DNA of 64,000 nucleotides from Zizania palustris (lineage: Eukaryota; Streptophyta; Magnoliopsida; Poales; Poaceae): the NCBI GenBank assembly GCA_019279435.1, contig JAAALK010000082.1, forward strand, positions 11,052,594 to 11,116,593, given 5' to 3'. Made by a program: the position numbers and the translations under genes. Of the stretch, positions 11,731 to 23,900 are shown one piece after another. Every line of letters starts with the position of its first letter. Position 1 is the first letter of the stretch. Under the pieces are notes generated by a model. It saw only the letters and a program-made list of their open reading frames with translations. It did no database searches and was not told the DNA's origin.

Positions 11731-13415
11731 TGTAGGATCGAAAGTAGCGACCAGAGTGGGGTGAATAGGCGCCTAAAAAATTCTTTCGAATCAATGGCCT
11801 GCTCCCAACACCCAACGCACCTCAATAGACTAACAGCGAGAAGTAAACAGATCAATAGTGCCAGAAATAATCTAGCCTAGAAACGACCGGTGTCCTAATC
11901 GAAAGGACACCAACATAGTGTTCACATGCAGATTAACAGAGTATTCAAAACACAAACATTTTAAGCATCATGAAAATTAATCATCGCTAGCATTTAATTC
12001 AAGTACATGTAAAATGAGGTACGAGTTTACTGTTCAAACTTGTCTCTTGAACAGAACTTGACGAAGCATGTGCGATGTAGACGTGTGAAGCCTGTGGCGG
12101 CTGAAGCCCGCATGTCAACTTGTCGAAGCCTGCTTTGGTAGCAGTCGAAGACCGTTCGCCTGGGTGTTGGTGGCTGCATGTTGATCAGCTGAAGAATGCA
12201 CGTGCTTGCACTGACGAAGTTTGCTTCGAAGTCCTGGTCACTTTCCGAAGCCTCCACGACGTATGCTGCAGTCCAGTGAAGCCAGCTGCGCAGCGCGGGC
12301 CACACGAGCAGCTCCGAAGCAATGGCCTCATGGAGACCCCAGTTTTCAAGAGGAAAAATAAAACCAGATGAACAGTGCTTGCAATTAATAAAATAACCTT
12401 ATTCACACAAAACGAGACACTAGGTTCAGAGTTCAATGCCAAAAACCAGGGGCACTTTAGCTAAGCTTTGTCACTACAGCCGCGCATAGCTGTGCTAGCT
12501 TCCTAGGCTGGCAAGATAGCCGCTGCTGCCACGCGTGACAGCACTAGATGCCTAGGCTGCCGCTAGCTGCGCTGCTGTGCTGCTGCAATACTACGCAAGT
12601 AGCTAATGCTGAGTAGAACCAGTCGCCAGAGAAAGCTACGCCTAGAGAGGAAAAATAGCGCAGGAAGAAGGAATAGGCGAAAGCAGCGGCGTTGATTTTT
12701 AGAACCAAAGAAAAACACCAGTGGCAGAGAAGAGAATAACGCAAAATGAAGACCAAAACTTTTGTAATTTGGTAAAGTGATTACAGAATGGGTAACCCTA
12801 ACCCTAGGGATTGGGGCCCTATTTATAGGCAGCCCAATAGACTAGGAAAAATTAAAAATACCCTTAGGGTTTAAACAGACGCTGAAACAAAATGGAAAAG
12901 ACCGAAATGCCCTTAGGGTTTTTTATAGACTCAACTGACAAACTATGGGCCTAAAGGCAAAATAGTAAAATCCTAAATACAGATGACTTGTCCTAATGCA
13001 GAGCTTTCGTAGCAGCTATAGCTTCGCCTCAGAACGGTCAGATCCGAGATCAGCGGTCGTCCGTTTTGTGCTGAAACTGACAAAGCGTCCACCGTCTTGT
13101 CACCGGGTACCTGGTTTGGGCCGGCCCAATTCTGTGGCTCCCTCAGCCCGGCAATCGCTCGCCGCCCGTGTACCTGAGTCAATCCCGGTCAACAGACCAG
13201 TGGATCCTCTGCTGCTCGTAGCACATGTACTCGGATTGGGCCAGCCCGACTTCACGGACCCTTTGCCCGATAGTCGCTTGCTTCCTATGTACCTAAGTCA
13301 CATGCGGCCTAGACACAGCAGGTCTTCTCTTCTCTCCATGTCCTCTTGACTTCCGTTGACAATCACTCATCACATATGGAGCCATGAGGCCCATGCTCTT
13401 CAACATGGCTCCTCA
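11731..13415 (-). repeat. 5' LTR of element B (about 1.7 kb)
   Basis: Bounded by TG at 11731 and CA at 13415. On the minus strand it begins TGAGGAGCCATG and ends ...GCTACTTTCGATCCTACA, the same ends as D's LTR. The TATA motif (TATAAATA on the minus strand) is at 12820-12827, followed by the CCTAGGGTTAGGGTTACCC stretch. ORFs inside it (for example around 12185-12442 and 12996-13349) are chance frames. Confidence 0.9.
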
Positions 13416-13420
13416 CGGAG

Positions 13421-15369
13421 TCCCAATGAGTTTGACAGGGTCTGGCACCTTAGAACTGCATGTGAGATTTGGACTACTTTGAGAATATTTCATGAGGGCA
13501 CTTCTCAGATTAAGGCTAGGAGGCAAAGCACTTATAACCAAGAATACCAAATGTTTGTATAAGGGCCTAGCGAATTTGTAGATGACATGTTTGCACGTTT
13601 TGATGGAATTGTTAGTAACTTGCATTCCACTAGGACGTTAGCTTACTCAGATCATGACAGGGCGATCAAACTTCTCTATGCTCTTGATCGTAGCATATGG
13701 GAAGTAAAGATCTCAAGTATTGAACTGTCCATGAGATTTGACACTTTGACTTGCGATGAACTGTTAGTAAGCTTAAGTCCACCGAGATCGCCAAGGCATC
13801 TCGTTCTGGAATTGGGAACTCTTTGCCACAATCCATGGCACTAGTTTCTAGTTCTAGCAGTGGCACCTCATCTAGAGGTAACTTGTTTGGAGTTTGTGCT
13901 TTTTGTGGAGGTTTTGCCTAGTCTTCTTTGGTCTCTATCACGAAAGAACAAGTGGACACATTGGATGATGAGAAGCTTGCTCTCATAGTCAAAAAGTTCA
14001 TTAGATTCTACAATGATAGAAGAGATCAAAGAAGAGGAGGCTCTCGGGGATGTTTTGAGTGTGGTGATCTTAATCATATCAAAGAAAATTGCCCAAAACT
14101 GAAAGCAAAAAATAAACATGAACACAAACACCAGAAAAGAGACAAAAAACCCTTCTTCAAAGGCAAGAGAGAAAAAGTGGCAAAAAGAGTGGCTAGAGCA
14201 TTCATGGCTGCACTTAGCGACATCGACAACACCTTAAGTGAAGATCCAAGCTCTGATGAACAAGAACCATGCAAGAGCATAGAAAAGAAGGAAAAGACAA
14301 AAGACTTCAATGACCTCTGCTTCATGGCCAATGACAAGCACAACAGTGATGAGCTAGACTCATCTAAGGTTAGTTTATCTCATGACCAGCTACTTGTTCA
14401 AAACGATGAATTACATGATGCTATTATTTCAAAAGATAGACTACTCAAACTTGCTGCTAAAGAACGAAAGGAACTAAAACTCAAAATTGAATCTCTTTCT
14501 AGTGAACTTGCTTTGTTGAAGTCTAAGTCTGAAAATGCTGAATGTGAGTCATGTCTTGTTGTAATGAATGAACTTGCTCAGTTGTGTCTGATTCATGCTC
14601 AAAATCTTGAAAAACTTGAAAATGTTCAGAAGCAACTTTTGGAGGTGGATTCTAGTCCTTGTGTCATGAATGAATGGTTGAATTGTTCTTTACATGTTGA
14701 AAGCATTAATTTGAGAGATAAGCATGTTGATGAATTTAAGGCTAGATTGGAGAGTGCTGAGTGTTCTAAGGATATGCAGCCGTCATGTTCCACCTGCATC
14801 ATCCTAAAGGACCAACTGAACTTTTCTAGAGAGCAAGTCGAAATAAAGTGTGAGAATGATAATCTACTTTCCATGGTGGATAAATGTACTATAGGGAAGG
14901 GTAAAATGGATTTTATTTTGGATAAAACAAAAATGTGTGCTGACAGGGAAGGGTTAGCTCTTGGGTTGGGTTATGAGAGAACTTCACCAAATACCCCAAG
15001 CAAAACTATGTTCACTCTATCTACTACCCTTGAGAAAGAGAGAGCCGAGTTAGACACCCCTCGGAAAGCCAAAAATCCAACTCAACCTAAAAGGATAATC
15101 ATTCCATCACCCAAGACAGACTCCAAGCAAACACCAAGAAAAACGGTGAGGTTTGCACCAGAAACCTATGAACCTACACACAAGAAAGTTTTTCATTACT
15201 CTTATTGTCATCGTGTAGGTCATTTGATTGGTTTTTGTTATCGTCGTATGAAGGATGAACGTCGTGCTCATGCTTTGAACTTTCACGATTATCCATCATT
15301 TGATTTACATGAATATGGCTATCATACTTATTCTGATTTTGAGACTCCACATAGTTATATGGGTGACTA
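13421..15369 (+). pseudogene. Element A gag, C-terminal piece
   Basis: Continues A's gag on the far side of B. The first part (EFDRVWHLRTACEIW...) carries a stop at about 13559 and a frameshift near 13770. From 13928 the frame is open to element C. A zinc knuckle CFECGDLNHIKENC (CX2CX4HX4C) spans 14051-14092. A Lys-rich stretch, an acidic Ser-rich stretch and a long coiled coil with Cys pairs (ECESC, SCSTC) follow. A second knuckle near 15190-15240 reads YSYCHRVGHLIGFC, so its first Cys is Tyr. The protein would be an RNA-binding capsid precursor. The frame enters C's LTR after GDYV. Confidence 0.85.
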
Positions 15370-17147
15370 TGTAGTACCGAAAGTAGCGACCAGAGGGGGT
15401 GAGAATGGACGCCTAAAAAACTTCTTGCTAAACTATGTTCTAATCCCAATACCCAAACGAACTCAACCAGACAAATAATATTAGCAAAGCAAATTATTGG
15501 AACTAAAATTGTCTAGCCTAAAAATGACCGGTGTCTTAATTGAAATGATATTAAATATAAACTAAATAAAAAGACTACAGTAAATAAAGACACCTAGATA
15601 AATCACGAAATATTAATTCAGAAATAAACCTAAAATATTTTAGGTAAAAACTAGAAAAATAACTTCGACTAATAAATTTTATTTTCTTTTTATATGAGCA
15701 AATTAAACAGATATATAGAATAATGCGATATAACTACTAAAAATTTAACAGATTAAAAGTTAAATAAATAATACGCTAATACTAATAAAGTTTAGCAGAT
15801 AAAATTAACTACGAATAAAACTATGAAATTAATTATTTTGAAGCTAATTAAAAAACCAGATAACTATCAATTTAATTTGGCTAGCTAAAAAGTAGGAGAT
15901 TAATAAAACTTACCTGCACGCCAATCTGCAAAAAAACCACGCCTTGACAATTTTCGTCGTCGCAGGTTTGCGAGCTGCTTTCCCTATCGTGTTCCTGTTG
16001 TTGCTTGCGGGAGTTGCAATCTCTTCGTGGAAAACCTCGTCGTGATGTAATCGCCGGAGAACGGCAACAGAAAACAGTTTTCTTTTGGATAAAGACTTGC
16101 GGCTCGTAGCCCTGCCAAAGGCTACTGCATGCGCCGCGCGCCGTGGGGCCAGCTTTCCCTGTGACACCGACTGCTGCAATAACACGCCCGTGAAGACTGC
16201 CGCGTGCACGTCGCTTCTAGCCGAAGGATTCTGTTGCAGAGTGCTTGTTGCCGCGCAATGATGCAGCAAGCCGAAACCAGTTGCTGCTACCGAGACGAAG
16301 TCCAGCGCTGCGGCTTTGACTTTTCCACCCGAGCACACAGCCAGCACGCTCTCTGGCGAGTAGCCCTGCAATGCGCTGCCGCTAGCCGCAGGTAGGCCTG
16401 CAGCCCTGCGCTTGCATGATGATGACTCGGCTAGCTGCTGCAGATTTCTATGCTGTCGTGCGATGGAAAAACAGTTGTCGCCGTTGCAGATCGTAGATGA
16501 AAACAATTACTGGTCGATCGCGGTAGCCCCGAAAAACAGAGGAGGATGACAAATAAAATGTGGACTGTAGATTGATCTTGGAAAAATAGTCATCCTATCC
16601 CCAAGGGGGTAGGGGCCTATTTATAGGCGACTCCTAATACATGAAAAGACTAATTTACCCCTAGGGTAAATTAACACTGACTCAAATAAATTCCGAAAAT
16701 TTCTAAAATATTCTTAGAAAAATCACCTGACTCAAATAAAAATATTCTGAAATTAAAAACTAAATATTAATATCCTAAAAACAAAATAATCATAGGTTGT
16801 CAGTTTTGCGCCGAAACTGACAAAGTGTCTACCGTCTTCGCACCGGGTACCCGGATTGGGCCGACCCAACCCCGCAGCTCCTTCAGCCTGAGAATCGCTC
16901 ACCGCCCGTATACTTGAGTCAAACCCAATCAATTGACCAGTGGATCATCTGCCGCTCCTAGCCCATGTACCCAGATTGGGCCAACCTGACTCTGTGGCTC
17001 CTCTGACCGGCTGTCGCTCGCTGCCCGTGTACCTGAGGCACACGCGCCTCAGACACGGCAGGTCTTCATGTCTCTTCCTTTTACTTCCATTGCAATCACT
17101 CATCACATCTGGAGTATCAAACCCATGTTCTTCAACATGGTTTCTCA
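15370..17147 (-). repeat. 3' LTR of element C (about 1.8 kb)
   Basis: TG at 15370, CA at 17146-17147. Ends are the same as in G's LTRs. The TATA motif reads TATAAATA on the minus strand near 16617-16624. It is followed outward by the polypurine tract, which on the minus strand reads TCAAGGGGGAGAT (17148-17160). A 198-codon frame at 15910-16506 lies wholly within the LTR and looks like chance. Confidence 0.9.
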
Positions 17148-18483
17148 ATCTCCCCCTTGATGAGTGCATTGTCAACACCCTCTTCAGCACTTCTTTAGAA
17201 CCTACATAAACATGTGGAAACAGGAAAACAAAGACAAAAGAAAATAGAAGAAAGAAAATAAAAGTTTAACCCTAATGACCAAAAGCCAAACAGAAGCAAA
17301 AAGTGGTCATTATGGTTAACCAAAAATAAAGACTCAAAAACAAGTGCAATCTCAGAATTACCAACAAGGAACTCCCCTTGAAAAAATGTTCCTAAACTCC
17401 AAAATTTCTCCCCCTTGTTGACAATTAGACTCATCAAGTGAGACTAAATGCACTCTAAAGAGACATAGACACAAACTCCCCCTGAAATGCAGCTCCCCCT
17501 ATAAATATGCCATGCATGTATATGGGGTGTAGGTGGAGTGTGAAAAGCATGCTTCTTAGATATGATTAACTGCAATTACAACATCTAACAGGTATAGCAA
17601 AAGATATAATGTCTAAGATACACGACATGATCAGTGCAACAGATGATATCTAAAGAAAGTCATTAGCACGCATTTTTCGAATTTTTTGTAAACAAAAGCA
17701 TCACCACATTTTCTAGTTGACAAGCAAAGTAAAGCATGAGATGCAAAAGCTAACTGATATCTACCAAGATAAGCATTGTCCAAATCAAAGTGCTTCAGCA
17801 AACTTGTCATCTTTTAAAAATTTTCAGACTTTTTCTTTTTCCTTTTTACTTTGTCATCTCTGCCAGGGGTTATTTGCATGTCAAAACTTATGCTAACCAA
17901 CCAAGTCATGCCTAGGCCAGAACTGGACCATCAGAAGCTTAAGACATTGGTCTTGGCATAAATTACACCATCTTAGTTCATACCAAAGTGCTATGGTAAG
18001 CAGTCCAGAACAATGCAATGCGACAACGCAAACCCACCTAGATCTTTTCTAATAATCATAAAAATGCGTAAAATTTTCATTTCTCTAAATTTTTATCATT
18101 TTTATAACACATTTTTCATATTTAAATCACATAGATGTCCAAGTTGCATATCTGTATCTAAGGATCTAGCTACAAGGCATGTAAAAAATAGCAAAAGCAT
18201 TCAGCCTACACATGCTAGTTACTAGAAGCAATGGTGATCATTTTTCAATTTTAAAGAATAAAAGCCATGCATATGACAAGTATCAGATATATCATGTGAA
18301 CTGAAACAGAACATGATCATCGACAAGTAATCAAAAACATATACTGGCTAGTGAAAGTAAAGCAGATTAATCATATAATAGAAGCAAGCTCAAAATGTGA
18401 TTGATGATTATGCGTGATATGAACGCACACAAAAAGACTCAATAAAAAATAAAGAAGAAAGGAAAAACTTACTCAAAAGTATC
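17148..18483 (-). other. 3' untranslated region of element C with several polypurine tracts
   Basis: Besides the tract next to the LTR there are further minus-strand AAGGGGGAG or AGGGGGAG runs near 17372, 17410 and 17476-17500. Repeated polypurine tracts before the 3' LTR are a described Sirevirus hallmark. The conserved untranslated block lies at about 17862-18048. No coding capacity is seen. Confidence 0.7.
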
Positions 18484-18514
18484 CTAAAAAGGATACACAA
18501 CTCCCAAATCAAGA

Positions 18515-20946
18515 TCAATAATCATGAGTGGGAGAAAACGGTCCAACGCCAACTTTAGCAAAAGTGCTAAACCAGTGTCGAGCCATCTGCTCGTATGTAG
18601 GAAAGTAGAAGGAATCATATGAGTCTGGACCAAAACGTGGCTCAAAGCGCGGTCCTCTGTTCTGCCTAAAATCATGACCACGAGGTCCAAAACCGTATCC
18701 ATAACGATCTGAAACTCTATCGTAATGAAAACCACCCTCCAGAGCACGATCATAAAAACCGTCTCCTCTACCACCACCTACACGATGTGGCCTAGCCTCT
18801 AGCCTCTCTCTACATCGAGGAATTCTCTGTCTACCACCCTGCTGGTAGAATTGCTCCTGCCCACCTCGAGCTCTCTCTAATCACTCAACCCGCTTCCTCC
18901 TGAAGCAAAACTCCTCAAGATGCCCGTCTCTTTGACAAAACTCACAGTGATAGGTAGGCTCCTTGGGATGTGGTTGAGGCTTGGGATTCTTCGGCTTGGT
19001 GGTGTTGGGTGTAGCATCTTTGGTGTGAGAGGGTCCAGGTATGGAATCAAGAGAAGTGTGGAGAGTTTTAGGCTTTGGGACCCAGATTTGCTTCTTAGGT
19101 GGAGCTTTAGGTTGTTCTTGGAACACTCCATCCTTGGGCTGACTAGCCTCGAAAGACTCAGTGGAGTGAGTCTTGGGATATCTCTGTTCGGGAGTCATCT
19201 TACTCCACTCCACTTCTTGGCTAATGGCACTCTCAAAATCAGCCTTGGTATAGGTGTAACCTACCCCAAACCCATCCTGTCTCTTGAACTGTTGGATCAT
19301 CATGCCGAGCTATGGCTCTCTGGCACTAATCCAACTCAGGATCTGACGGAGGTAAAAGTTCTCGTTCTGAACATCAGCTAGCTCCTCTCTCAAGGAAGCT
19401 AACACCTCCACCTGAGACAAGCAGATCTCACACTCTCTATAAACATCGACAGATTTCTCTGCTTCTAGCTTGATCAAATCCATTCTTATGGACAAACAGT
19501 TCTCACAAACAGTGGGTGGAACTGTCAAGGTCTCAAGCTCTAGCTTAGTCTGCTCCAACTCAGCTCTCACTCCAGCTAACTCGCTCAACTGCTCATCACT
19601 CTTGGCTCTCAGCTCATCTATACTAGCTAAATGAGATGGGCAGTCTACACAAGGTACGACGACAGTGGCATGAGCATTTTTCAGCTCCTGCTGAGCGCTC
19701 TCAATCTCAGTGGCCAAGGCGTCTCTCTCATCTACTCTCTCTGTGTACCTGGACTTAAGAGTCGTCAGGTCACACAACAACACCTCACAGTTAGGGCACT
19801 CACCACTATCACCCAATCAAGGGGAAGAAGACAGACTCTCAATCTTGCAATTCGCCATGGCAAGCTCACTCTTAAGCTCATCTATCCTCTTCTTATCCCC
19901 TCTAAGTAGTTTCTCCCGATACTTCAACTCCTGATGGTTCTGTTCTAGTAAATTAACAACTTCTTGTTCATAAGAAGATGCATTCTCAACGTCATCGGAG
20001 TCGTCGGAGGAATCCTTTTCTTTCTTATCCCCAAGAGCCATTGAACAGAAACTCTTGTGGGGTATTCGGCTATGACGCGAATGACTCTTCGGCTTGTCCA
20101 CGAAGGCCATGAAGCAGAGGCTTGCCGGATTGTCCCTGTCCTTCCCCTTCCTGATCATGATCTCTTCATCACTTAAACTTGAAGATGAGGATCTCTTGGA
20201 GTATCTATTCTCCATCTCGGCGAAAAAGGTCTTGTCTCGCTTCTTGTTCTCACGCCTGTAATCCTTCAGAGCCTTTCGAAAGAATCTTGTCTTGGGCTTG
20301 CCCTTTGTGGAAGTGAAGTTGTCGTACTTGCCAGAGTCATAGGAGTTGCCGCTGGTTCCCTCCTTGTAATTTTTTTGCTTGGGGCAGTCGGCGATGAAAA
20401 GACCTGGATCACCACACTCAAAGCATCTGGATTTTGTGCCGTGTCTTTAAACATTCGCTTATCATAGATACGTCTCACCCGGTTGTTAAACAGACACAGA
20501 TCATCATCTCCTAGCGAATCAAGTTGTTCCTCAGAGATAGACATCAAGGAAAAGGCAGTACATCTCATGGCATCAGGATCAGTAGACGGTGTCGCAAGTG
20601 CCAGAGTCTTTGAGCCAGAACCAGTGATATTTGATCTCAACTGGATATCGACCTCTGAGGCCTTTAGCTTACTAAAAAGCTCTACGACGGTCTAGGTATC
20701 ATAAGACGCGCTCTCAACAATAGAAGAAACCTTGATCTCCCAGATTTTAGGGTCCAAGGTATGGAGTACCTTAAGCGCCTCTTCGTGATCCGAGACAAAC
20801 TGATCACGCTCGGCCTTGTTGATGCGAAGCTTGTTAATGATCGATTGAAAATGACCAAACAAAGCCTCAATAATCTCACCCGACTTCTATGAGAAATTTT
20901 CATACTCACACCGGTAGGGCTGGTAGAGCCTAGCCTTGACCTGAGC
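18515..20946 (-). pseudogene. Element C gag, nearly full but 5'-truncated and with stops
   Basis: Runs from the breakpoint at 20946 to a stop (TGA, 18515-18517) after PFSPTHDY. The order matches the gags of B, D and G. The N-terminal part has a TAG at 20887-20889. A zinc knuckle reads CFECGDPGLFIADC, with its His replaced by Leu, and a 1-base frameshift precedes it near 20448. A shortened Ser tract follows, then coiled coil with CPNC, CVDC, CENC and CEIC pairs, a second knuckle CEFCQRDGHLEEFC and a Gly/Arg-rich tail. Additional stops lie near 19815, 19315 and 18880. It would have supplied capsid. No enzymes are encoded with it. Confidence 0.85.
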
Positions 20947-23900
20947 CATATGACCGGAGATGCAGCATGGTTCTCTAGCCTCACCACAACCAAGCAAAGG
21001 GAACATATCACCTTCGGGAACAATCGAAGAAGTAGAGTGAAAGGTAAAGGTGTGGTAAGAATTAACTCGAATTTCACTCTCAAAGATGTTGCTTTGGTTG
21101 AAAACCTGGGATACAATTTGCTGTCTGTATCTCAGTTGCTTGATGAGGGCTTCGAAGTGCGATTCCATCGCGATACTTCGCAAGTACTCAATTCTGATGG
21201 CGTTGTAGTTTGTAAGATCTTTAGAGTTGGGAGAGTTTTTGGAGCTGATTTTTCTGAGTCATCTGGTTCTTCTCATTGTCTTGTTGCACATTCTACTTCT
21301 GAGCTTTGGAAGTGGCATAGGAGACTAGGGCATATGAGCTTTGAGTTGCTCGCTCGTCTGAGTGCCCTAGGTCTAATCCGAGGATTGCCCAAGCTCAAGT
21401 TTGAGAAGAATTTAGTTTGCGCTCCTTTTCGACATGGAAAGATGATTGCCGCTTTGCATTCGCTAGTCACCACAGTGATGACTGAACAACCCGAAGAACT
21501 TCTCCACATGGACACTGTAGGTCCTTCTCGGGTTAGTTCTTTAGGCGGCAAGTGGTATGTGCTAGTTATTGTCGACGATTTCTCTCACTACTCTTGGGTC
21601 TTCTTTCTTGCCAGCAAGGATGAAGTGTTTTCACACATTCGGAGCTTGGCTTTGAGACTTTTCACTGAACTCCCTGGTGCATTGAAATTCATTCGAAGTG
21701 ATAATGGCACTGAGTTCAAGAATAGTCTTTTTGTTGACTTTTGCTTAGAGCATGGCATAGAACATCAATTCTCTGCTCCGCGGGTTCCTCAACAGAACGG
21801 TGTTGTTGAGAGGAAGAACCGCACTTTGGTTGAGATGGCTAGGACGATGCTCGATGAGCACATGACTCCTAGAAAATTCTGGGCTGAGGCCATGAACATT
21901 GCATGTTACATCTCAAACCGAATATTCTTGCGCTCAATTTTAAACTTGACATCTTATGAGCTACGTTTTGGGAGACAGCCCAAGGTTACTCATCTTCAAG
22001 TTTTTGGCTGTCGTTGCTTTATCCTAAAACGTGGTAACTTGGATAAATTTGAGTCGCGTTCTTCTGACGGGATCTTTTTGGGTTACACTACACATGGTCA
22101 TTCGTATCGTGTTTATAATTTGGAAACTAACACTGTCATCGAGTCATGTGATGTGACTTTTGATGAATCAACCCCCTCTGTTAGTTCTGCATTTGAACAG
22201 GCAAATGAACACGGCATGGAACAGACCATCTTCGAAGAAGAAGATCCCGGAGATTTCGAGGATGAACCCCTACTACCCTCGACATCAACCCCCGAAGCTG
22301 ACCCCGCTTCGACTACTTCGGCACAAGGTCCCGAAGCAACCACCTCGACATCGGTCATCTTGGACCACTCCAACGCACAAGTTGAGGGGGAGACTGCATC
22401 CCGCCGCGAGGCTCCACATCATGTTAAAAGGATGCACCCTCCCGAGCAGATCATTGGTGAGCTTGATCAAAGGGTAACACGTTCTCATGCTCATTTCATT
22501 GATTCCGCTTTTGTTGCTTCTTTCGAGCCCTTAGATGTTAGCCATGCACTTTCTGATTCTAGTTGGATGAATGCCATGCATGAGGAACTTGAAAATTTTG
22601 AGAGAAACCAAGTCTGGTCTTTAGTTGATCCTCCACCAAATGTTCATTTTATTGGAACAAAATGGATTTTCAAAAACAAACAAGGAGAGGATGGGACTAT
22701 AGTTAGAAACAAGGCTAGACTCGTAGCTCAGGGTTATTCTCAACTAGAAGGGATTGATTTTACTGAAACTTTTGCACCTGTTGCTCGCTTTGAGGCCATT
22801 AGGATTTTTCTTGCCTTTGCGACATCCCAGGGTTTCAAACTCTATCAAATGGATGTCAAAAGTGCTTTTCTTAATGGCTTCATAGGTGAAGATGTTTATG
22901 TAAAACAACCCCCTAGTTTTGAAAACCCCAAATACCCACATAAAGTCCTTAAACTTCATAAGGCTCTTTATGGACTCAAGCAGGCCCCTCGGGCTTGGTA
23001 TGACAGACTTAAGTCTTTTCTGCTTGAGCGGGGGTATTTGATGGGCTCTGTGGATAAAACCCTGTTTACTCTCAAGCATGGCAAAGATTTCCTTCTAGTT
23101 CAGATTTATGTGGATAATATCATCTTTGGTGGCTCTTCTCATGCTTTGGTTGTCGAGTTTGCAGATACCATGAGCAGGGAATTTGAAATGTCCATGATGG
23201 GTGAACTCACCTTTTTCCTTGGTTTGCAAATCAAGCAAAGCAAACAAGGTACTTTCGTCCACCAGACAAAGTACACCAAGGACCCACTCAAGAAGTTTGA
23301 CATGGCCGATGCGAAGCCCCTCGCCACTCCAATGGCTACATCTGTAGCATTGGATCCTGACAAAGATGGAGAAGCCGTAGATCAGAAGGAGTCCCGAAGC
23401 ATGATCGGCTCCCTCCTCTACTTGACTGCTACGAGGCCGGACATACACTTCGCAGTGTGTCTGTGTGCTCATTTTCAGGCTTCACCACGAGCTTCGCACC
23501 GCCAAGCGGTAAAACGCATTCTAAGGTATCTCAAACATACCCTTGAGTTCGGCATATGGTATTCAGCGTCTTCCTCTTTGTGTCTTCGAGTTTATTCCGA
23601 TGCGGATTTTGCTGGGTGTAGGATTGATAGGAAGAGTACCTCGGGTACTTGTCATTTTCTGGGTACTTCTCTGGTTTGCTGGTCTTTCCGCAAACAGTCT
23701 AGTGTTGCACAATCGACGGCTGAGGCCGAATATGTTGCTGCAGCTAGCTGTTGCTCTCAGATTTTGTGGATGGCTTCCACTTTGCGGGATTTCGGGTTAG
23801 ATTATAAGAGTGTTCCACTTTTCTGTGATAACACTAGTGCTATTTGTATTGCGAATAACCCGGTTCAGCACTCCAGAACCAAACACATTGATGTGCGATA

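Larger units (their letters stand above)
3894..13415 (-). mobile_element. Element B: full-length Ty1/copia, Sirevirus-like, decayed
   Basis: A minus-strand copia element inserted in A's gag. The 5' LTR is at 11731-13415 and the 3' LTR at 3894-4762 has lost its inner part. Gag and pol lie between, and the primer site is at 11717-11728. Flanking 5-mers CTGAG (3889-3893) and CGGAG (13416-13420) differ at one base and are read as an aged target site duplication. Coding is broken by several stops. Its LTR type (start TGAGGAGCCATG) matches element D, so B and D belong to one subfamily. Confidence 0.85.
402..15369 (+). mobile_element. Element A: Ty1/copia (Sirevirus-like) 5' part, interrupted by B
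   Basis: The 5' part of a plus-strand copia retrotransposon: a 3.2 kb 5' LTR, an iMet-type primer binding site at 3621-3632, and a gag in two pieces (3682-3893 and 13421-15369) split by element B. Rejoining the pieces restores the gag order around B's insertion site. The element stops at 15369, where element C begins. No 3' LTR matching A's own 5' LTR is present in the window, so A's pol and 3' end are either lost or outside. Its gag is more diverged than those of B, C, D and G, so it is a separate family. Confidence 0.8.
15370..20946 (-). mobile_element. Element C: gag-only copia derivative, 5' end missing
   Basis: A minus-strand element inserted in A's gag after GACTA (15365-15369). It has a complete 3' LTR (15370-17147), the polypurine tract, a normal 3' untranslated region, the last few pol codons (GVVYPF, stop at 18484) and then directly the gag. 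The whole integrase-RT-RNase H region of roughly 3.2 kb is absent, with a clean junction near 18510. The 5' LTR and first part of gag are also gone, replaced at about 20946 by element F. LTR type (TGAGAAACCATG start) groups it with G. Confidence 0.85.

Noticed and set aside
12793..12810. Telomere-like AACCCTAACCCTAGGG (also reverse at 29926-29943)
   Set aside because: Only about two units, at the same place in B and D LTRs just after the TATA box. It is part of the LTR, not a telomere remnant.
15910..16506. 198-codon minus-strand frame
   Set aside because: Entirely inside C's LTR. The related LTRs of G do not keep the frame.
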